Positions 20,770 to 34,247 of a stretch of DNA of 64,000 nucleotides are shown here, piece after piece. The first letter of the stretch is position 1; each line of letters opens with the position of its first letter. Source of the stretch: Tragulus kanchil (taxonomy: Eukaryota > Chordata > Mammalia > Artiodactyla > Tragulidae). The stretch covers positions 8,522,501-8,586,500 of the forward strand of contig JAIOJX010000005.1 of assembly GCA_022376925.1 (NCBI GenBank), read 5' to 3'. A program made the position numbers and the translations under genes. The notes beneath the pieces are model-generated. The model had not been told where the DNA came from and made no database searches. It saw only the letters and a list, made by a program, of their open reading frames with translations.

Positions 20770-22958
20770 CTAAAGCTACTCCACAGGGCAGGAGGCACCA
20801 TCCCAGAAAGCGGGCCGCTCACTGTGAATTTCCTGCACTTTTTCTAAAGATGGGACTGCTGAGCCTATGCCCTCTGTAGCCTCTTGGTTAAAGAATCTGG
20901 GATCATGACAATTCTCAGGAATTGGTTTTGGCAAGGGTGCCAACACTTCCACTTTGCTCTACCTTCCAGACTTACCATGTGTTGGTTACGTCCTTTCAGG
21001 ATGTGAGAAACAGAACTGTGCTTGGATTCTTTTAAATCATTTGCTGTTTTATTCTTCCATAAGAATACAATGGCAAGTAAGGAAGATAGACTTTCAGGAG
21101 GCTTTTCTACCAAACCACCCACTGGCCATGGGTTAGCTTAGGGCTGGTTTGCCCTTGCCAGCTGTCAACCTCACGATGAGATTACATGGCTCTGAGTAAG
21201 GTGACCAATGGCCAAGGAGACCCTCTGAGAAGACATCAGGTGTTTCAGGTGCTCCAAGATTTCAAAGAAGTAGAGAAGAGAGTCAGAAGTCTACTCACTG
21301 TTTCCAGTGTATCCCACCTCTTTCCTCCCATTCACCAAGAAGCTAAAGAGTAGTTTATATTCATCATTTTTACTCCCTCACCTTCATCATCTACTACCTA
21401 ACCCTTGAAGTCCTTGCATTTCTGAGCCCCCTTCCTTCTCTTAATTCCAACTAAAATTATCCTTCAATTTTAACACCCATTTGTCACTTTCTCTTCAACT
21501 TGCTGCTGCACTGAAAACCACTGACTGACCAGCCCTACCTGCAAAACCTTTGTGCCTTGGCTTCTGTGACTGGGGATTCAGCTTCCACTCAGGGGACGGA
21601 AGGTGGACCGCAAGCTGTAGGGCCAGCCTTGGAGTCAAGGTACCTAGATATGAATCCTGGTTCTTCCCACGACTTAGCATCTATGCAGCATTGTGTGTGC
21701 TAATTCTATTCTGTTTAATACATTTCTTTCTGTGTGCCTATTATATTTGTGATGATTAAGTAATGGGGAGAAATTCCAGGTGGATAAAACCAGTGTCTGG
21801 ACTTAGATGAATGAAATAATAGATGTGCAGACCCAAAATTTTAAATGAAAATCTTACTGTGACTCTGCCTAGTACTGGTGCGACTTCCACTTTAGCTAAG
21901 CTACTCCACAGGGCAGGAGGCACCATCCCAGAAAGCGGGCCGCTCACTGTGAATTTCCTGCACTTTTTCTAAAGATGGGACTGCTGAGCCTATGCCCTCT
22001 GTAGCCTCTTGGTTAAAGAATCTGGGATCATGACAATTCTCAGGAATTGGTTTTGGCAAGGGTGCCAACACTTCCACTTTGCTCTACCTTCCAGACTTAC
22101 CATGTGTTGGTTACGTCCTTTCAGGATGTGAGAAACAGAACTGTGCTTGGATTCTTTTAAATCATTTGCTGTTTTATTCTTCCATAAGAATACAATGGCA
22201 AGTAAGGAAGATAGACTTTCAGGAGGCTTTTCTACCAAACCACCCACTGGCCATGGGTTAGCTTAGGGCTGGTTTGCCCTTGCCAGCTGTCAACCTCACG
22301 ATGAGATTACATGGCTCTGAGTAAGGTGACCAATGGCCAAGGAGACCCTCTGAGAAGACATCAGGTGTTTCAGGTGCTCCAAGATTTCAAAGAAGTAGAG
22401 AAGAGAGTCAGAAGTCTACTCACTGTTTCCAGTGTATCCCACCTCTTTCCTCCCATTCACCAAGAAGCTAAAGAGTAGTTTATATTCATCATTTTTACTC
22501 CCTCACCTTCATCATCTACTACCTAACCCTTGAAGTCCTTGCATTTCTGAGCCCCCTTCCTTCTCTTAATTCCAACTAAAATTATCCTTCAATTTTAACA
22601 CCCATTTGTCACTTTCTCTTCAACTTGCTGCTGCACTGAAAACCACTGACTGACCAGCCCTACCTGCAAAACCTTTGTGCCTTGGCTTCTGTGACTGGGG
22701 ATTCAGCTTCCACTCAGGGGACGGAAGGTGGACCGCAAGCTGTAGGGCCAGCCTTGGAGTCAAGGTACCTAGATATGAATCCTGGTTCTTCCCACGACTT
22801 AGCATCTATGCAGCATTGTGTGTGCTAATTCTATTCTGTTTAATACATTTCTTTCTGTGTGCCTATTATATTTGTGATGATTAAGTAATGGGGAGAAATT
22901 CCAGGTGGATAAAAACCAGTGTCTGGACTTAGATGAATGAAATAATAGATGTGCAGAC
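20770..22958. repeat. Tandem duplication 7 (offset 1125-1126)
   Basis: Copy A 20770-21832, copy B 21893-22958. They are separated by about 60 bases (21833-21892) that look like a garbled form of the sequence following copy B (see findings). Nearly identical otherwise; a single extra A in ataaaaacc. Confidence 0.95.
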
Positions 22959-23268
22959 ACTTAAACCTTACTTTTTGTACAAAAGTGGACACTAAGATCT
23001 ATTGACTCTGCCTCCACAGTACTGCCTGCCTCTACTCTCCTTTATCACGATTACCCTGGTAGCATTCCCCACTGCCTCTGACCTGGCTCAGCGGTTCACC
23101 AAGGAGGGAAGGCAAGAAAGTGGTGTAGCCCTTCACAGGATCCATCCTTGTTTCCTCATTTAAACAGGATCAGTTATGTGTTTTGTTTTTGGAGAAAACA
23201 TTTTCTATTTTACTTAAAGAAAAACTGACCCCCATATTGATCCTGTCACACCGTAAGACTCTACCTTC

Positions 23269-25471
23269 AGAGTACCTCCCCTACAATCCGCTTGAGAGTT
23301 GGCTTCCAGGTTATTCAAAATGAAGCTCACTTTTGATCAGCTGTTTTTCCACTGTCTGGAAGTCAGCTGCACATGACTACTAAAGCATCTAAAAATGAGT
23401 GGGTATGTGCGTACCTGTAAGCCTGACTCACTCTGCTGTACAGCAGAGACTAACACAACACTGCAAATCGACCACACTTCAGTGAAATGTTTTTTAAAAA
23501 GAACGAACCCTAATGTAAAGAAATTAAGAAGTAAATTAAGCTGACTGGAAACCTCAGTACAGCAGCTGCCCGAGGGCACGTAAAGGGCTTGACAGCCACG
23601 GGAGTCTACCGGCTCATGTGTGGAACACTTTCACCACTGCCACACTTCTGTTGGCTAGAACTAGCCTAGATCACGCCATAAAAATCTCTGGCCTTGACTC
23701 AGGACTTAAGTCTACCTTTCTAGGCCCTTCTGTCGCCGTTTCCCTTCGTAAGGATCCAGCTGGACTGAGCTGTCCCCAACACCCTGGCTCGCTTTCCGCC
23801 TTCATCCCTCAGCTCCCAGCCCTGCCCAGAGCCCCGCCACCCCTCGGTGAGTGCCCGGCCCTGCTCCCCATGGGGGTCATCCTCTCTGAAGCCCTTTAAA
23901 GCTCCCCTACTCAACATCACTCCCCTGTTCTGTGAATTCTCATAGGGTTTAAAATGATGTGCCCCGATGCCATCTACGACCGCTTCTCCACAGTCACATC
24001 AGGGACCTGGAGACCAGCCATGCAGCTGCCAGCTGAAGTCTACCAGGTAGCTTGGGAGAACTTGAGGGCTTTTTAGGAGCATGTGTGTGAAACTCTCTGA
24101 AATTTCCATCACTCACTGGGAGGGAACGGAGGTGCTCTGAGGTTCCCATAGTTCGCAATGTGTGGCTACCTCAAGGAGGGCAGAGTTTGCTATGACTGGG
24201 GTGTGGTAGGAAAGCGGGCTGCACGTGTGAATGCACCCTCTGAGCACCACAGGCGAGACCTGGCCAGCAGCAGACCTGAAGAGCAGCCCCATTACTGACA
24301 GACAAGTGTTGGGTAGAAACATCAGCCTGCTATGGTCACTGTGCATGCGTGTTGGTTCTGAATTTGACCCAGTTTAGAGTACCTCCTACAATCCGCTTGA
24401 GAGTTGGCTTCCAGGTTATTCAAAATGAAGCTCACTTTTGATCAGCTGTTTTTCCACTGTCTGGAAGTCAGCTGCACATGACTACTAAAGCATCTAAAAA
24501 TGAGTGGGTATGTGCGTACCTGTAAGCCTGACTCACTCTGCTGTACAGCAGAGACTAACACAACACTGCAAATCGACCACACTTCAGTGAAATGTTTTTT
24601 AAAAAGAACGAACCCTAATGTAAAGAAATTAAGAAGTAAATTAAGCTGACTGGAAACCTCAGTACAGCAGCTGCCCGAGGGCACGTAAAGGGCTTGACAG
24701 CCACGGGAGTCTACCGGCTCATGTGTGAACACTTTCACCACTGCCACACTTCTGTTGGCTAGAACTAGCCTAGATCACGCCATAAAAATCTCTGGCCTTG
24801 ACTCAGGACTTAAGTCTACCTTTCTAGGCCCTTCTGTCGCCGTTTCCCTTCGTAAGGATCCAGCTGGACTGAGCTGTCCCCAACACCCTGGCTCGCTTTC
24901 CGCCTTCATCCCTCAGCTCCCAGCCCTGCCCAGAGCCCCGCCACCCCTCGGTGAGTGCCCGGCCCTGCTCCCCATGGGGGTCATCCTCTCTGAAGCCCTT
25001 TAAAGCTCCCCTACTCAACATCACTCCCCTGTTCTGTGAATTCTCATAGGGTTTAAAATGATGTGCCCCGATGCCATCTACGACCGCTTCTCCACAGTCA
25101 CATCAGGGACCTGGAGACCAGCCATGCAGCTGCCAGCTGAAGTCTACCAGGTAGCTTGGGAGAACTTGAGGGCTTTTTAGGAGCATGTGTGTGAAACTCT
25201 CTGAAATTTCCATCACTCACTGGGAGGGAACGGAGGTGCTCTGAGGTTCCCATAGTTCGCAATGTGTGGCTACCTCAAGGAGGGCAGAGTTTGCTATGAC
25301 TGGGGTGTGGTAGGAAAGCGGGCTGCACGTGTGAATGCACCCTCTGAGCACCACAGGGCGAGACCTGGCCAGCAGCAGACCTGAAGAGCAGCCCCATTAC
25401 TGACAGACAAGTGTTGGGTAGAAACATCAGCCTGCTATGGTCACTGTGCATGCGTGTTGGTTCTGAATTTG
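23269..25471. repeat. Tandem duplication 8 (offset 1104-1107)
   Basis: Copy A 23269-24366, copy B 24376-25471, nine bases between. Indels seen: acctcccctac versus acctcctac at the start of copy B, gtgtggaac versus gtgtgaac, and acaggcgag versus acagggcgag. Confidence 0.95.
23398..23502 (+). repeat. L1 3' end fragment
   Basis: 'tctgctgtacagcagagac', 'taacacaacactgcaaatcg' and 'acttcagtgaaatg' match the artiodactyl L1 3' terminus, followed by an A-rich stretch. Duplicate at 24503-24607. Confidence 0.75.
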
Positions 25472-26192
25472 TTTTAATCCCTACGCTGGGGACAGAACAA
25501 CAGGCTCTGGGCTGACCCACTTTTGTGGCTGATCATCAAGACGGCAGCTCAGCTAGAGCTGGGGTTGTCAGTTCCAGGACACCCTCAAAGGATCAGCTCT
25601 ACAGAACGGAGTTCTCCCATCCCAGCCCCCTTGCATTTACCCTCAACCAACCTGCAGAGTCCTGACCTCACCGTGCAGGGCTCTCACCAGGTAAACTAAC
25701 CACCGATCCCTTTTATTCTTAAGACCCTGCTCCGTTCAAGCCCCAGCAGCCCTTGCGCCCCCTCGGGAGAGTGCCAGCCCGTAGACCTGCTTCAGGACAG
25801 GCGGACCGTTGCTCTGGCTCAGGCGGCCGACCTTCTCAGGCTAGTATGAGTGCTCATGGGGAGAGTCTGCTTTGCATTAGCTGGAAAAGGGGGAGACTCA
25901 CAAGGTATCTGGTTCAGGCCACTCATTTTAAGACTTCTGTTTCCCAAATTTCCTGCAATCGTCATCTTGGCCAATTTTCACAGTCACTGAACTATTGAGT
26001 CCTGTAGATGTAAAATTAAAAACTAGGAAATGATGGGACCATTATAGTCTGTAAAAGTGGTGATACAAATATGATTTGGGATGCTGTGAAACAACATTCA
26101 GAATTACCCTCTCGCCATCAGAAGCCAGCTTTGACAGAGGGACCGTTTTTCTATGTTTCTAGAGACAGTAAAGACCAGGTGTAATGCTGTTT
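25472..26192. other. Unique intergenic stretch, nothing recognised
   Basis: Single-copy sequence between tandem duplications 8 and 9. No feature identified. Confidence 0.55.
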
Positions 26193-28406
26193 ACAAGCAC
26201 AGGCTTGCAGAGTCCTAGAAAATATAACCTGCCCTACCACATTTAAAATGGACAAAAAGAGGGGGGGGTGGGGAATTTTCTTGTCCTTTGTCTGCAAATC
26301 CAGTATGAAGGCAGTATTATTCATACATTTTCTTATTTTTTATAATGTGTTTACGACAGTTTTCTAAAAAAAAGTCATCCTCACGGTATGCTAACTCATT
26401 GGTTCTGAAGCTTTTTCCCATTCCATCAAGTTCACCTTCTGAAGGGGCCCGTGAAAAATTAGGGGCTGCCTCCCCCTGGTGCTTCGGTCAGAGAACTGCA
26501 CCTGCATTTCTGAGGCCCTCTTACCAACAGGTAAGAGTGCCCTCTAGTGCATAGAAACAGATCCAAACTACAAATTAAATACTAAGTACTAATTAAGTAC
26601 TCACGAAAAACATTTAAACTACAAAGTACTAACACTACAGGGAAAAAGTGACCAATTATGCCCTAATTATGAGGCAATCACCGTGCTAAGGACCGGGTGA
26701 GTACGGGCAATTCGGCTGTGTCGGGCATGTGTCAGATGCTCCGTCCCGCCCGCCTCTGCAGCCCCAACTGCGGCCCTCCAGCTTCTCTGTCCACGGGCTT
26801 CTCCAGGCCAGACTCCTGGGGTGGGCAGCCATTCCCTGCTCTAGGGGATCTTCCCGACCCAGGCATCGCGCCTGAACCTCCTGCATCTCCTCCACTGGCA
26901 AGTGGATTCTTTACCACGGGCCGCCCGGGCGGAGCCTTCAGGGAGACAGGCATCCCCACCTCGGGAGCTGAAAGCAGTGCTCCTTTATCAGCCTGCACGG
27001 TGTCTGCGGGCCAGGAGTTCCAGAGCAGTTCCGCCGGCTTGTTCTGGCTGGGAGCCCCTCACGGGCCTGCCCCTCGCTGGTGACTGAGGCATCTCTGAGG
27101 TTTGCCTGCTCACCCATCAGGTGGCTGAGCTGGCGAGACTGGAAGAGCGGGGGCTGGAGCGCGGCCTCTCCCCCGTCTCTCTGTGAGGGCAGAGTCAGCA
27201 CCACGGCCTCCTCCTGGCTCTGCTCCTCGGGACCTTCCTGAAACAAGCGCGGCTGCTCCAGGGCATCGAGGAAGGCCCTATGGAGTCGGGGCTTTTTAAA
27301 ATGGACAAGCACAGGCTTGCAGAGTCCTAGAAAATATAACCTGCCCTACCACATTTAAAATGGACAAAAAGAGGGGGGGGGTGGGGAATTTTCTTGTCCT
27401 TTGTCTGCAAATCCAGTATGAAAGCAGTATTATTCATACATTTTCTTATTTTTTATAATGTGTTTACGACAGTTTTCTAAAAAAAAGTCATCCTCACGGT
27501 ATGCTAACTCATTGGTTCTGAAGCTTTTTCCCATTCCATCAAGTTCACCTTCTGAAGGGGCCCGTGAAAAATTAGGGGCTGCCTCCCCCTGGTGCTTCGG
27601 TCAGAGAACTGCACCTGCATTTCTGAGGCCCTCTTACCAACAGGTAAGAGTGCCCTCTAGTGCATAGAAACAGATCCAAACTACAAATTAAATACTAAGT
27701 ACTAATTAAGTACTCACGAAAAACATTTAAACTACAAAGTACTAACACTACAGGGAAAAAGTGACCAATTATGCCCTAATTATGAGGCAATCACCGTGCT
27801 AAGGACCGGGTGAGTACGGGCAATTCGGCTGTGTCGGGCATGTGTCAGATGCTCCGTCCCGCCCGCCTCTGCAGCCCCAACTGCGGCCCTCCAGCTTCTC
27901 TGTCCACGGGCTTCTCCAGGCCAGACTCCTGGGGTGGGCAGCCATTCCCTGCTCTAGGGGATCTTCCCGACCCAGGCATCGCGCCTGAACCTCCTGCATC
28001 TCCTCCACTGGCAAGTGGATTCTTTACCACGGGCCGCCCGGGCGGAGCCTTCAGGGAGACAGGCATCCCCACCTCGGGAGCTGAAAGCAGTGCTCCTTTA
28101 TCAGCCTGCACGGTGTCTGCGGGCCAGGAGTTCCAGAGCAGTTCCGCCGGCTTGTTCTGGCTGGGAGCCCCTCACGGGCCTGCCCCTCGCTGGTGACTGA
28201 GGCATCTCTGAGGTTTGCCTGCTCACCCATCAGGTGGCTGAGCTGGCGAGACTGGAAGAGCGGGGGCTGGAGCGCGGCCTCTCCCCCGTCTCTCTGTGAG
28301 GGCAGAGTCAGCACCACGGCCTCCTCCTGGCTCTGCTCCTCGGGACCCTCCTGAAACAAGCGCGGCTGCTCCAGGGCATCGAGGAAGGCCCTATGGAGTC
28401 GGGGCT
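26193..28406. repeat. Tandem duplication 9 (offset 1112-1113)
   Basis: Copy A 26193-27293, copy B 27305-28406, with about 11 bases between (ttttaaaatgg). Differences are a G-run one base longer in copy B, one G/A (tgaaggcag versus tgaaagcag) and one T/C near the end of copy A (gaccttcc versus gaccctcc). Confidence 0.95.
26720..26935 (-). repeat. Bov-tA SINE (reverse), GC-rich
   Basis: Contains 'ctctgtccacgggcttctcc', 'ggatcttcccgacccaggca', 'tggattctttaccacggg'. Duplicate at 27833-28048. Confidence 0.82.
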
Positions 28407-29120
28407 CTGTGCAGCCGGCGTCCGCTTGTACAGGATCTACAGACTGCAATTTATTCCTGACCAGTGGAAACAAGACGTCCTGCACATGGGGGTCTTACTG
28501 TTTCATAGGGCACTGATCCGGTTCCATCTAATTTGTAATCTTATTCCAGCATTCTTGTCGTCTGCTCACTAGATATAACAGCTCTTTCTCTCCTTTAGAT
28601 TCTCACGGTCATCATGCCAGCTCCTACTTTAACGTGTCAAGTAAATCTTTGCCAGTTGCGCGTGCACACACACATCCACACACGTCAGCATCCTCAAGAA
28701 AGCTGAGAAAGAGTTCTTTCCAAAGGGCGGGCGTGGCCATCATGGAGAGCGGCTACTCCCGGCCCCCTTCGGGAGAGAACTAGCAGAGGAGCAGTGAGAG
28801 GTGCAGCCGGCGCACAGCCTCGCCGGCAGGGCCTCCGCTGGGACCACCACAGCGAGCGGGCGGAGGTCCTGCTCTCTCCAGGCAGTCTGGCGCCAGCGAA
28901 CAAGCCCCCTGCAGATGACAGCGACTGTAATTATTCATACGGTTGGATGTAAAGCTACCATCTTGCTGTTGTTCTGTATCTGTTCTGTCTGGTCTGTCTT
29001 GCTTCCCTTTCCCCTTTTTCTTTCTGTTTTTGTGTTAAGAGAGTATTTTTGTGATTTCATTTTACCTCCTCTGTTTCTTATTCTTTGTATCACTTGTATA
29101 ACTTTCCGTGGTTTGATCAC
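28407..29120. other. Unique intergenic stretch, nothing recognised
   Basis: Contains a GC-rich 28720-28900 patch with several CpGs, then a pyrimidine-rich stretch. No gene recognised; the CpG density is far below that of the TMEM170B island. Confidence 0.5.
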
Positions 29121-29139
29121 TCACACACACACACACACG
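29121..29139. repeat. (CA)n microsatellite
   Basis: Short CA run immediately 5' of a Bov-tA SINE; a second short (CA)n follows the SINE at about 29350-29363. Confidence 0.9.
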
Positions 29140-29146
29140 CTCATAG

Positions 29147-29342
29147 TTTCTCCAGTGCCTCAGCGGTAAAGAATCCGCCTGTGATGCCTGAGCCACAGGA
29201 GGTGTGGGTTGGACCCCTCCCTGGAGGAGGGCACGGCCACCCACTCCAGGATTCGTGCCTGGAGACGCCCATGGACGCGGGCGCCTGGCGGGCCACTGTC
29301 CCTGGGGTGGCAAGGACTCAGACACAGCGGACGGGACTCAGC
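29147..29342 (+). repeat. Bov-tA SINE
   Basis: Contains 'cctcagcggtaaagaatccg', 'ccacccactccaggattcg', 'gcctggagacgcccatgg' and 'ggcaaggactcagacac'. Confidence 0.85.
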
Positions 29343-29596
29343 AGGCACGTACACACACACACACGTGTGATCACTCAGTCCGCCTTTGATACAGCACTCC
29401 GCGTGGCGTCCGAGGATCTCACGGCTCACACCTCCACACTCCCAGGGTCTCCTTCCCGCCCTTTGCACTACAGTTTTCATACATTTTAATTTATATAGTC
29501 TACACACATGCACGAAAAATTATTATTTTTGCTTTAGTTATTTTTTATAGTAATTATGAATTTAAAAGTGTCTTTTATATTTACCGTCTGTATTTC

Positions 29597-30060
29597 CTCG
29601 AGGGAAACAGAACCGTTAGAACATCTACATCTACGCATCGCCACAGAAAACAGACCCATTAGACACACGTGTCTGTGGATCTCCGCACCGGTATCTACCT
29701 CTCTCTCGGTGTCTAGGCACCGCGTCCCTTGATCCTGGAGGCTGTGAATGCCCACCGTCTGCTGGCTGTCCCCCGGACACCCAGGCAGGGACGAGTGTAG
29801 TCCCAGTTTGAGTCTGAAGACTGGAGAACTGGGGGAGCCGTGGTACGAGTCCCCGTTCGAGGGCAGAAGATGGGTGCTCCCGGTCAAGCACGCGGGCAGA
29901 GCACCAAAGGGGCCGCCTTCTCCCTCAGACTTCTGTTCTGCTCCCGCCTCAGCGACTGAACCACGACCAGACACACAGCGGAGGGCAGGGTGACGCATCT
30001 CCAGCTGGCTCAAACGCTTGGCGCCCCCAGAAGCGCCCTCACAGGCCCGCCCAGGAACGA
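29597..30060 (-). repeat. Old interspersed repeat, family uncertain
   Basis: Begins 'gagggaaacagaacc' and contains 'cccagtttgagtctgaagac' and 'tggagaactgggggagcc', wording shared with a common old mammalian repeat whose name I cannot fix from memory. The frame happens to be open for long stretches because it is GC-rich; I do not consider it coding. Confidence 0.5.
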
Positions 30061-30289
30061 CGGTCTGGTGGACGTGGACAGTCAGCCACGCCTCACTCGC
30101 TAGCGTGTCTAAGATTGTCACTTCTTTGTGTGTAAGTTTCTAGTATCACCGTCCTTCTGCTAAAGTACTTTAAATGCTCTTTTCAGCACAGTTCTGCTCG
30201 CAGTTTGACTTCTCTCAGCTTTGATTTGTGCAAACCAGTAACTGACTTAATTTTTTAAAGATGGGGAATCCTGCGTCAGCAGGTTTTTC

Positions 30290-30630
30290 TTTTTTTCCTT
30301 GGCATTTTAAAGATGTCATTCCAGTATCTTCTGGACTGTGTATATTCTAACAAGAAATCTGCTGTCAGTCTATCTGGACTGTCTTCAAGACTTTCTGTCT
30401 CTCTTTGGTTTCCAGCAGTTTAACTCTTTGTCTAGGTGGATGCCATTTTCCTCACATTCACCTGCCTGGGGATCCCTGTTCTTCCTGGCTATGCATTTGG
30501 AAGTCTTCCCTTATGTTAGTTTTGTTAGCTCTTCCAGTATCATCTGCCCCATTCTTTCTCTTCTATTTTGCTTACATGGTATCTAACTTCTCTTCCGCTC
30601 ATGCTTTGACCCAGGTGTGGCGTGCCTACA
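30290..30630 (-). repeat. L1-like segment (reverse)
   Basis: 'aagatgtcattccagtatct', 'caagaaatctgctgtcag' and 'ctttctgtctctctttgg' are characteristic of an antisense old L1 (L1M-type) region. Confidence 0.55.
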
Positions 30631-32862
30631 TCTTTAGAAGGGCCTGTCTTCTTTAAAACTCAGACTTCTTGGCTGTCCTGCAAACTTAGTTGTCTGATGG
30701 GCTCAAAGAAAGCTATGATTTTCCAGTTTATCTTGCATTTTCTTGTTTTTATGATGGAAGCGATGTTTTCTTTTTAACATACAGTTTTCTATATCTTAAG
30801 GCTAAGCAAAACATCATAATTTTTATTTTTTCTATAGTTTAACATTTAAATAAATTTTGTAAAAATAGTAAGAAAAACTCCTAAGTAAACTTTATTCAGA
30901 TTCATCAAATTATTTACATGTGCCTCATTTGCTTTATCATTTTCTGTCTCTCTGCCTTTCTCTTTATATATATTTATCTATCTGTATCTTTATATCTTAT
31001 GAATTATTTGAGAACTGGTTGGAGTTTTTATATCTTTTACCCTAAACAATAAATAGTATATTTATCACAATCGACATGCATAACATTAAACACATATTTA
31101 TATATTTATTTCACATATATACTTATATATTTATAAGGCCTATAATACACAGAAGGACTTCTCAGAATTGCCAATCCATGCCCCTGTAAAAAGCAATCCT
31201 ATTAACTAGAGCTCAATATCTCTACAGCTTTTTTTCAGGTAAAATGTAAATATGTTGAAATACATAAACCATAAGGGTTCAATTTACTGAGCTTCAAAAC
31301 TGTACATGCTCCTAAGATCACACTGAAATCTAACCTCTCCCTCTGAAGATTGCCCAGGCCAGCCTGAACACGCAGCCTGAGCATCCCTCCATTATAAACT
31401 CGCTGCAGTTATTTCTCTGTATGTTCACTAGACTATGAACTCATGAAAGAAAGAGATTCTGCTTCTTCATTTGGGGGCCCCCAGTTCCAAATGATATCTG
31501 GCATATAACAAGGTATCAATAAAAGTTTGCTAAATAAGTAAAATGACATTGGAACAAACAGCCTGCAGCTTTAAAAAAGGGAGCTGTATAATTTTAAAGG
31601 TTAAGAACTGTTTACTCTAACATCGACTAAATCCCCAGTAAGGAATGCCTGATAAGAATTGTCAAGACAAGAAAGGAAGTAGAAGACAGCAGTTGGAACG
31701 CTAATAAATCATTAGGTTCCTGCAACTCTTTACAAAGACATGAAATCTTTAGAGGGTCCTGTCTTCTTTAAAACTCAGACTTCTTGGCTGTCCTGCAAAC
31801 TTAGTTGTCTGATGGGCTCAAAGAAAGCTATGATTTTCCAGTTTATCTTGCATTTTCTTGTTTTTATGATGGAAGCGATGTTTTCTTTTTAACATACAGT
31901 TTTCTATATCTTAAGGCTAAGCAAAACATCATAATTTTTATTTTTTCTATAGTTTAACATTTAAATAAATTTTGTAAAAATAGTAAGAAAAACTCCTAAG
32001 TAAACTTTATTCAGATTCATCAAATTATTTACATGTGCCTCATTTGCTTTATCATTTTCTGTCTCTCTGCCTTTCTCTTTATATATATTTATCTATCTGT
32101 ATCTTTATATCTTATGAATTATTTGAGAACTGGTTGGAGTTTTTATATCTTTTACCCTAAACAATAAATAGTATATTTATCACAATCGACATGCATAACA
32201 TTAAACACATATTTATATATTTATTTCACATATATACTTATATATTTATAAGGCCTATAATACACAGAAGGACTTCTCAGAATTGCCAATCCATGCCCCT
32301 GTAAAAAGCAATCCTATTAACTAGAGCTCAATATCTCTACAGCTTTTTTTCAGGTAAAATGTAAATATGTTGAAATACATAAACCATAAGGGTTCAATTT
32401 ACTGAGCTTCAAAACTGTACATGCTCCTAAGATCACACTGAAATCTAACCTCTCCCTCTGAAGATTGCCCAGGCCAGCCTGAACACGCAGCCTGAGCATC
32501 CCTCCATTATAAACTCGCTGCAGTTATTTCTCTGTATGTTCACTAGACTATGAACTCATGAAAGAAAGAGATTCTGCTTCTTCATTTGGGGGCCCCCAGT
32601 TCCAAATGATATCTGGCATATAACAAGGTATCAATAAAAGTTTGCTAAATAAGTAAAATGACATTGGAACAAACAGCCTGCAGCTTTAAAAAAGGGAGCT
32701 GTATAATTTTAAAGGTTAAGAACTGTTTACTCTAACATCGACTAAATCCCCAGTAAGGAATGCCTGATAAGAATTGTCAAGACAAGAAAGGAAGTAGAAG
32801 ACAGCAGTTGGAACGCTAATAAATCATTAGGTTCCTGCAACTCTTTACAAAGACATGAAACT
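30631..32862. repeat. Tandem duplication 10 (offset 1115)
   Basis: Copy A about 30631-31745, copy B 31746-32862. Differences are confined to the first bases of copy B (agagggtcctg versus agaagggcctg); the rest reads identically. It doubles a long AT-rich tract and an L2-like tail. Confidence 0.95.
31425..31540 (+). repeat. L2-like 3' fragment
   Basis: 'ctagactatgaactcatgaa' through 'tctggcatataacaagg' and 'caataaaagtttgctaaata' matches the L2 3' tail pattern. Duplicate at 32540-32655. Confidence 0.55.
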
Positions 32863-33359
32863 CTTTTCAATCATTCGTGGAGCCTCTTAAACTGGTGGGT
32901 GGTACAAACTGCTACCACAATATTTACATAATTAAACCTTCAGGTTTAACAAGATATTTAAAAGCAAATGAATGCTACCTGTCAGGAACCTAACAGAACT
33001 TTTCTGTAGTTCCTGGCTGATATTCTGACACCTGAGATTTCCTATTTTCAGTTGTCTAAAAGCAGCAGGTAATCAAATCTGTTGACAGAAGGATATTTTC
33101 TTGGAATCACTAACCGTCCTGGCAAGGGGATCAGCTATATGAAGCAAAAGCTGAGTATGTGGTTGTTTAGCGTCATGTTGGGTGTTGATCCTTTTTCTTC
33201 CTTAAGAAAACAATTGAAAATATAAACTCTTTTGACTATAATTAACTAAGTAAATGTTTTTAATTCCTGTGAGAAATTACCACAGAATGGTTCTATATTT
33301 TCAACTCATGATAGGCATTATTGGGACATAGCCTCATTATAAGTTAGGAAAATATGTAA
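32863..33359. other. AT-rich intergenic, nothing recognised
   Basis: Single-copy sequence leading into a degraded L1 segment. Confidence 0.55.
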
Positions 33360-33900
33360 ACCCACACTAAGTAGAATGAAGGGAATAGTAAAGAAAAGAA
33401 ACCAATGAAACAGAAAACAGACAAATGACAGAGGGAAATTAACACATAAAACATTCCTTTTCTTTTTGAAAGGATAACAAATTTGATAAGCCCTACATAT
33501 GCTAATGAGGTAAAAAAATAAGAAAAATCACTAATACCAGGAATAAATGTGTGAACATGCTACAGATATAAACAATTTGATGTCAGTAAATTCAACAACT
33601 AGATGAAATTCCTGAACAATACAACTTACTAAAATAGACACAAGAGGAAATAGGAAGTTTTACTGATGATACATTTACTAAGTAAATTGAATTTGTTATT
33701 TTAATCTTCTCTCAAATATATTAAGGTCAGATGATGTCACTGGTGAACTCTTAAGCCTTAAGGTAAGAGAAGATATCAATCTTACACAAATGCTTTCTGA
33801 AACAGAAGAGGAGAAAACACTTTGCAATGAGTGTTACAAGGTCAGCTAGACCCTGCTAATAAATCTGACAAAGACATTTTCAAATGAAGAAAATTAAAAA
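33360..33900 (+). mobile_element. Degraded L1 ORF2 segment
   Basis: Sense L1 wording: 'agaaaccaatgaaacagaaa', 'gataacaaatttgataagcc', 'aacaactagatgaaattcct' and 'caatacaacttactaaaat'. Many stops; no intact reverse transcriptase. Confidence 0.7.
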
Positions 33901-34247
33901 CACCGTCATGTCAAACGGGCCACCTGGTTGGGTTTCCTCCCCCTCCACCAACAGGCAGACATGCTCCCCTGAACTGGGGGTGGGGGAGGAGCACGCGGGC
34001 AGGCTGGTGGGCAACTATGTCAAGGTTTTGCAGAGTTCTCAACTGATCAACTGATAATGCAGTCCAATCTGACGTTCTTCAGGATCCTGCGGGATCTGGA
34101 CAGAAGTCAGAAGTGAGTAAAGAAATCTAAGTTACGTGACTGAGAAGATACACCACTTGATCTGCTAAGCAAACATTACTGCCAAATGCTTTAAGTAACC
34201 TACCACTTGTAGAATGAGTACTTATTCATGTAAGAGAGTTCTTTGAG

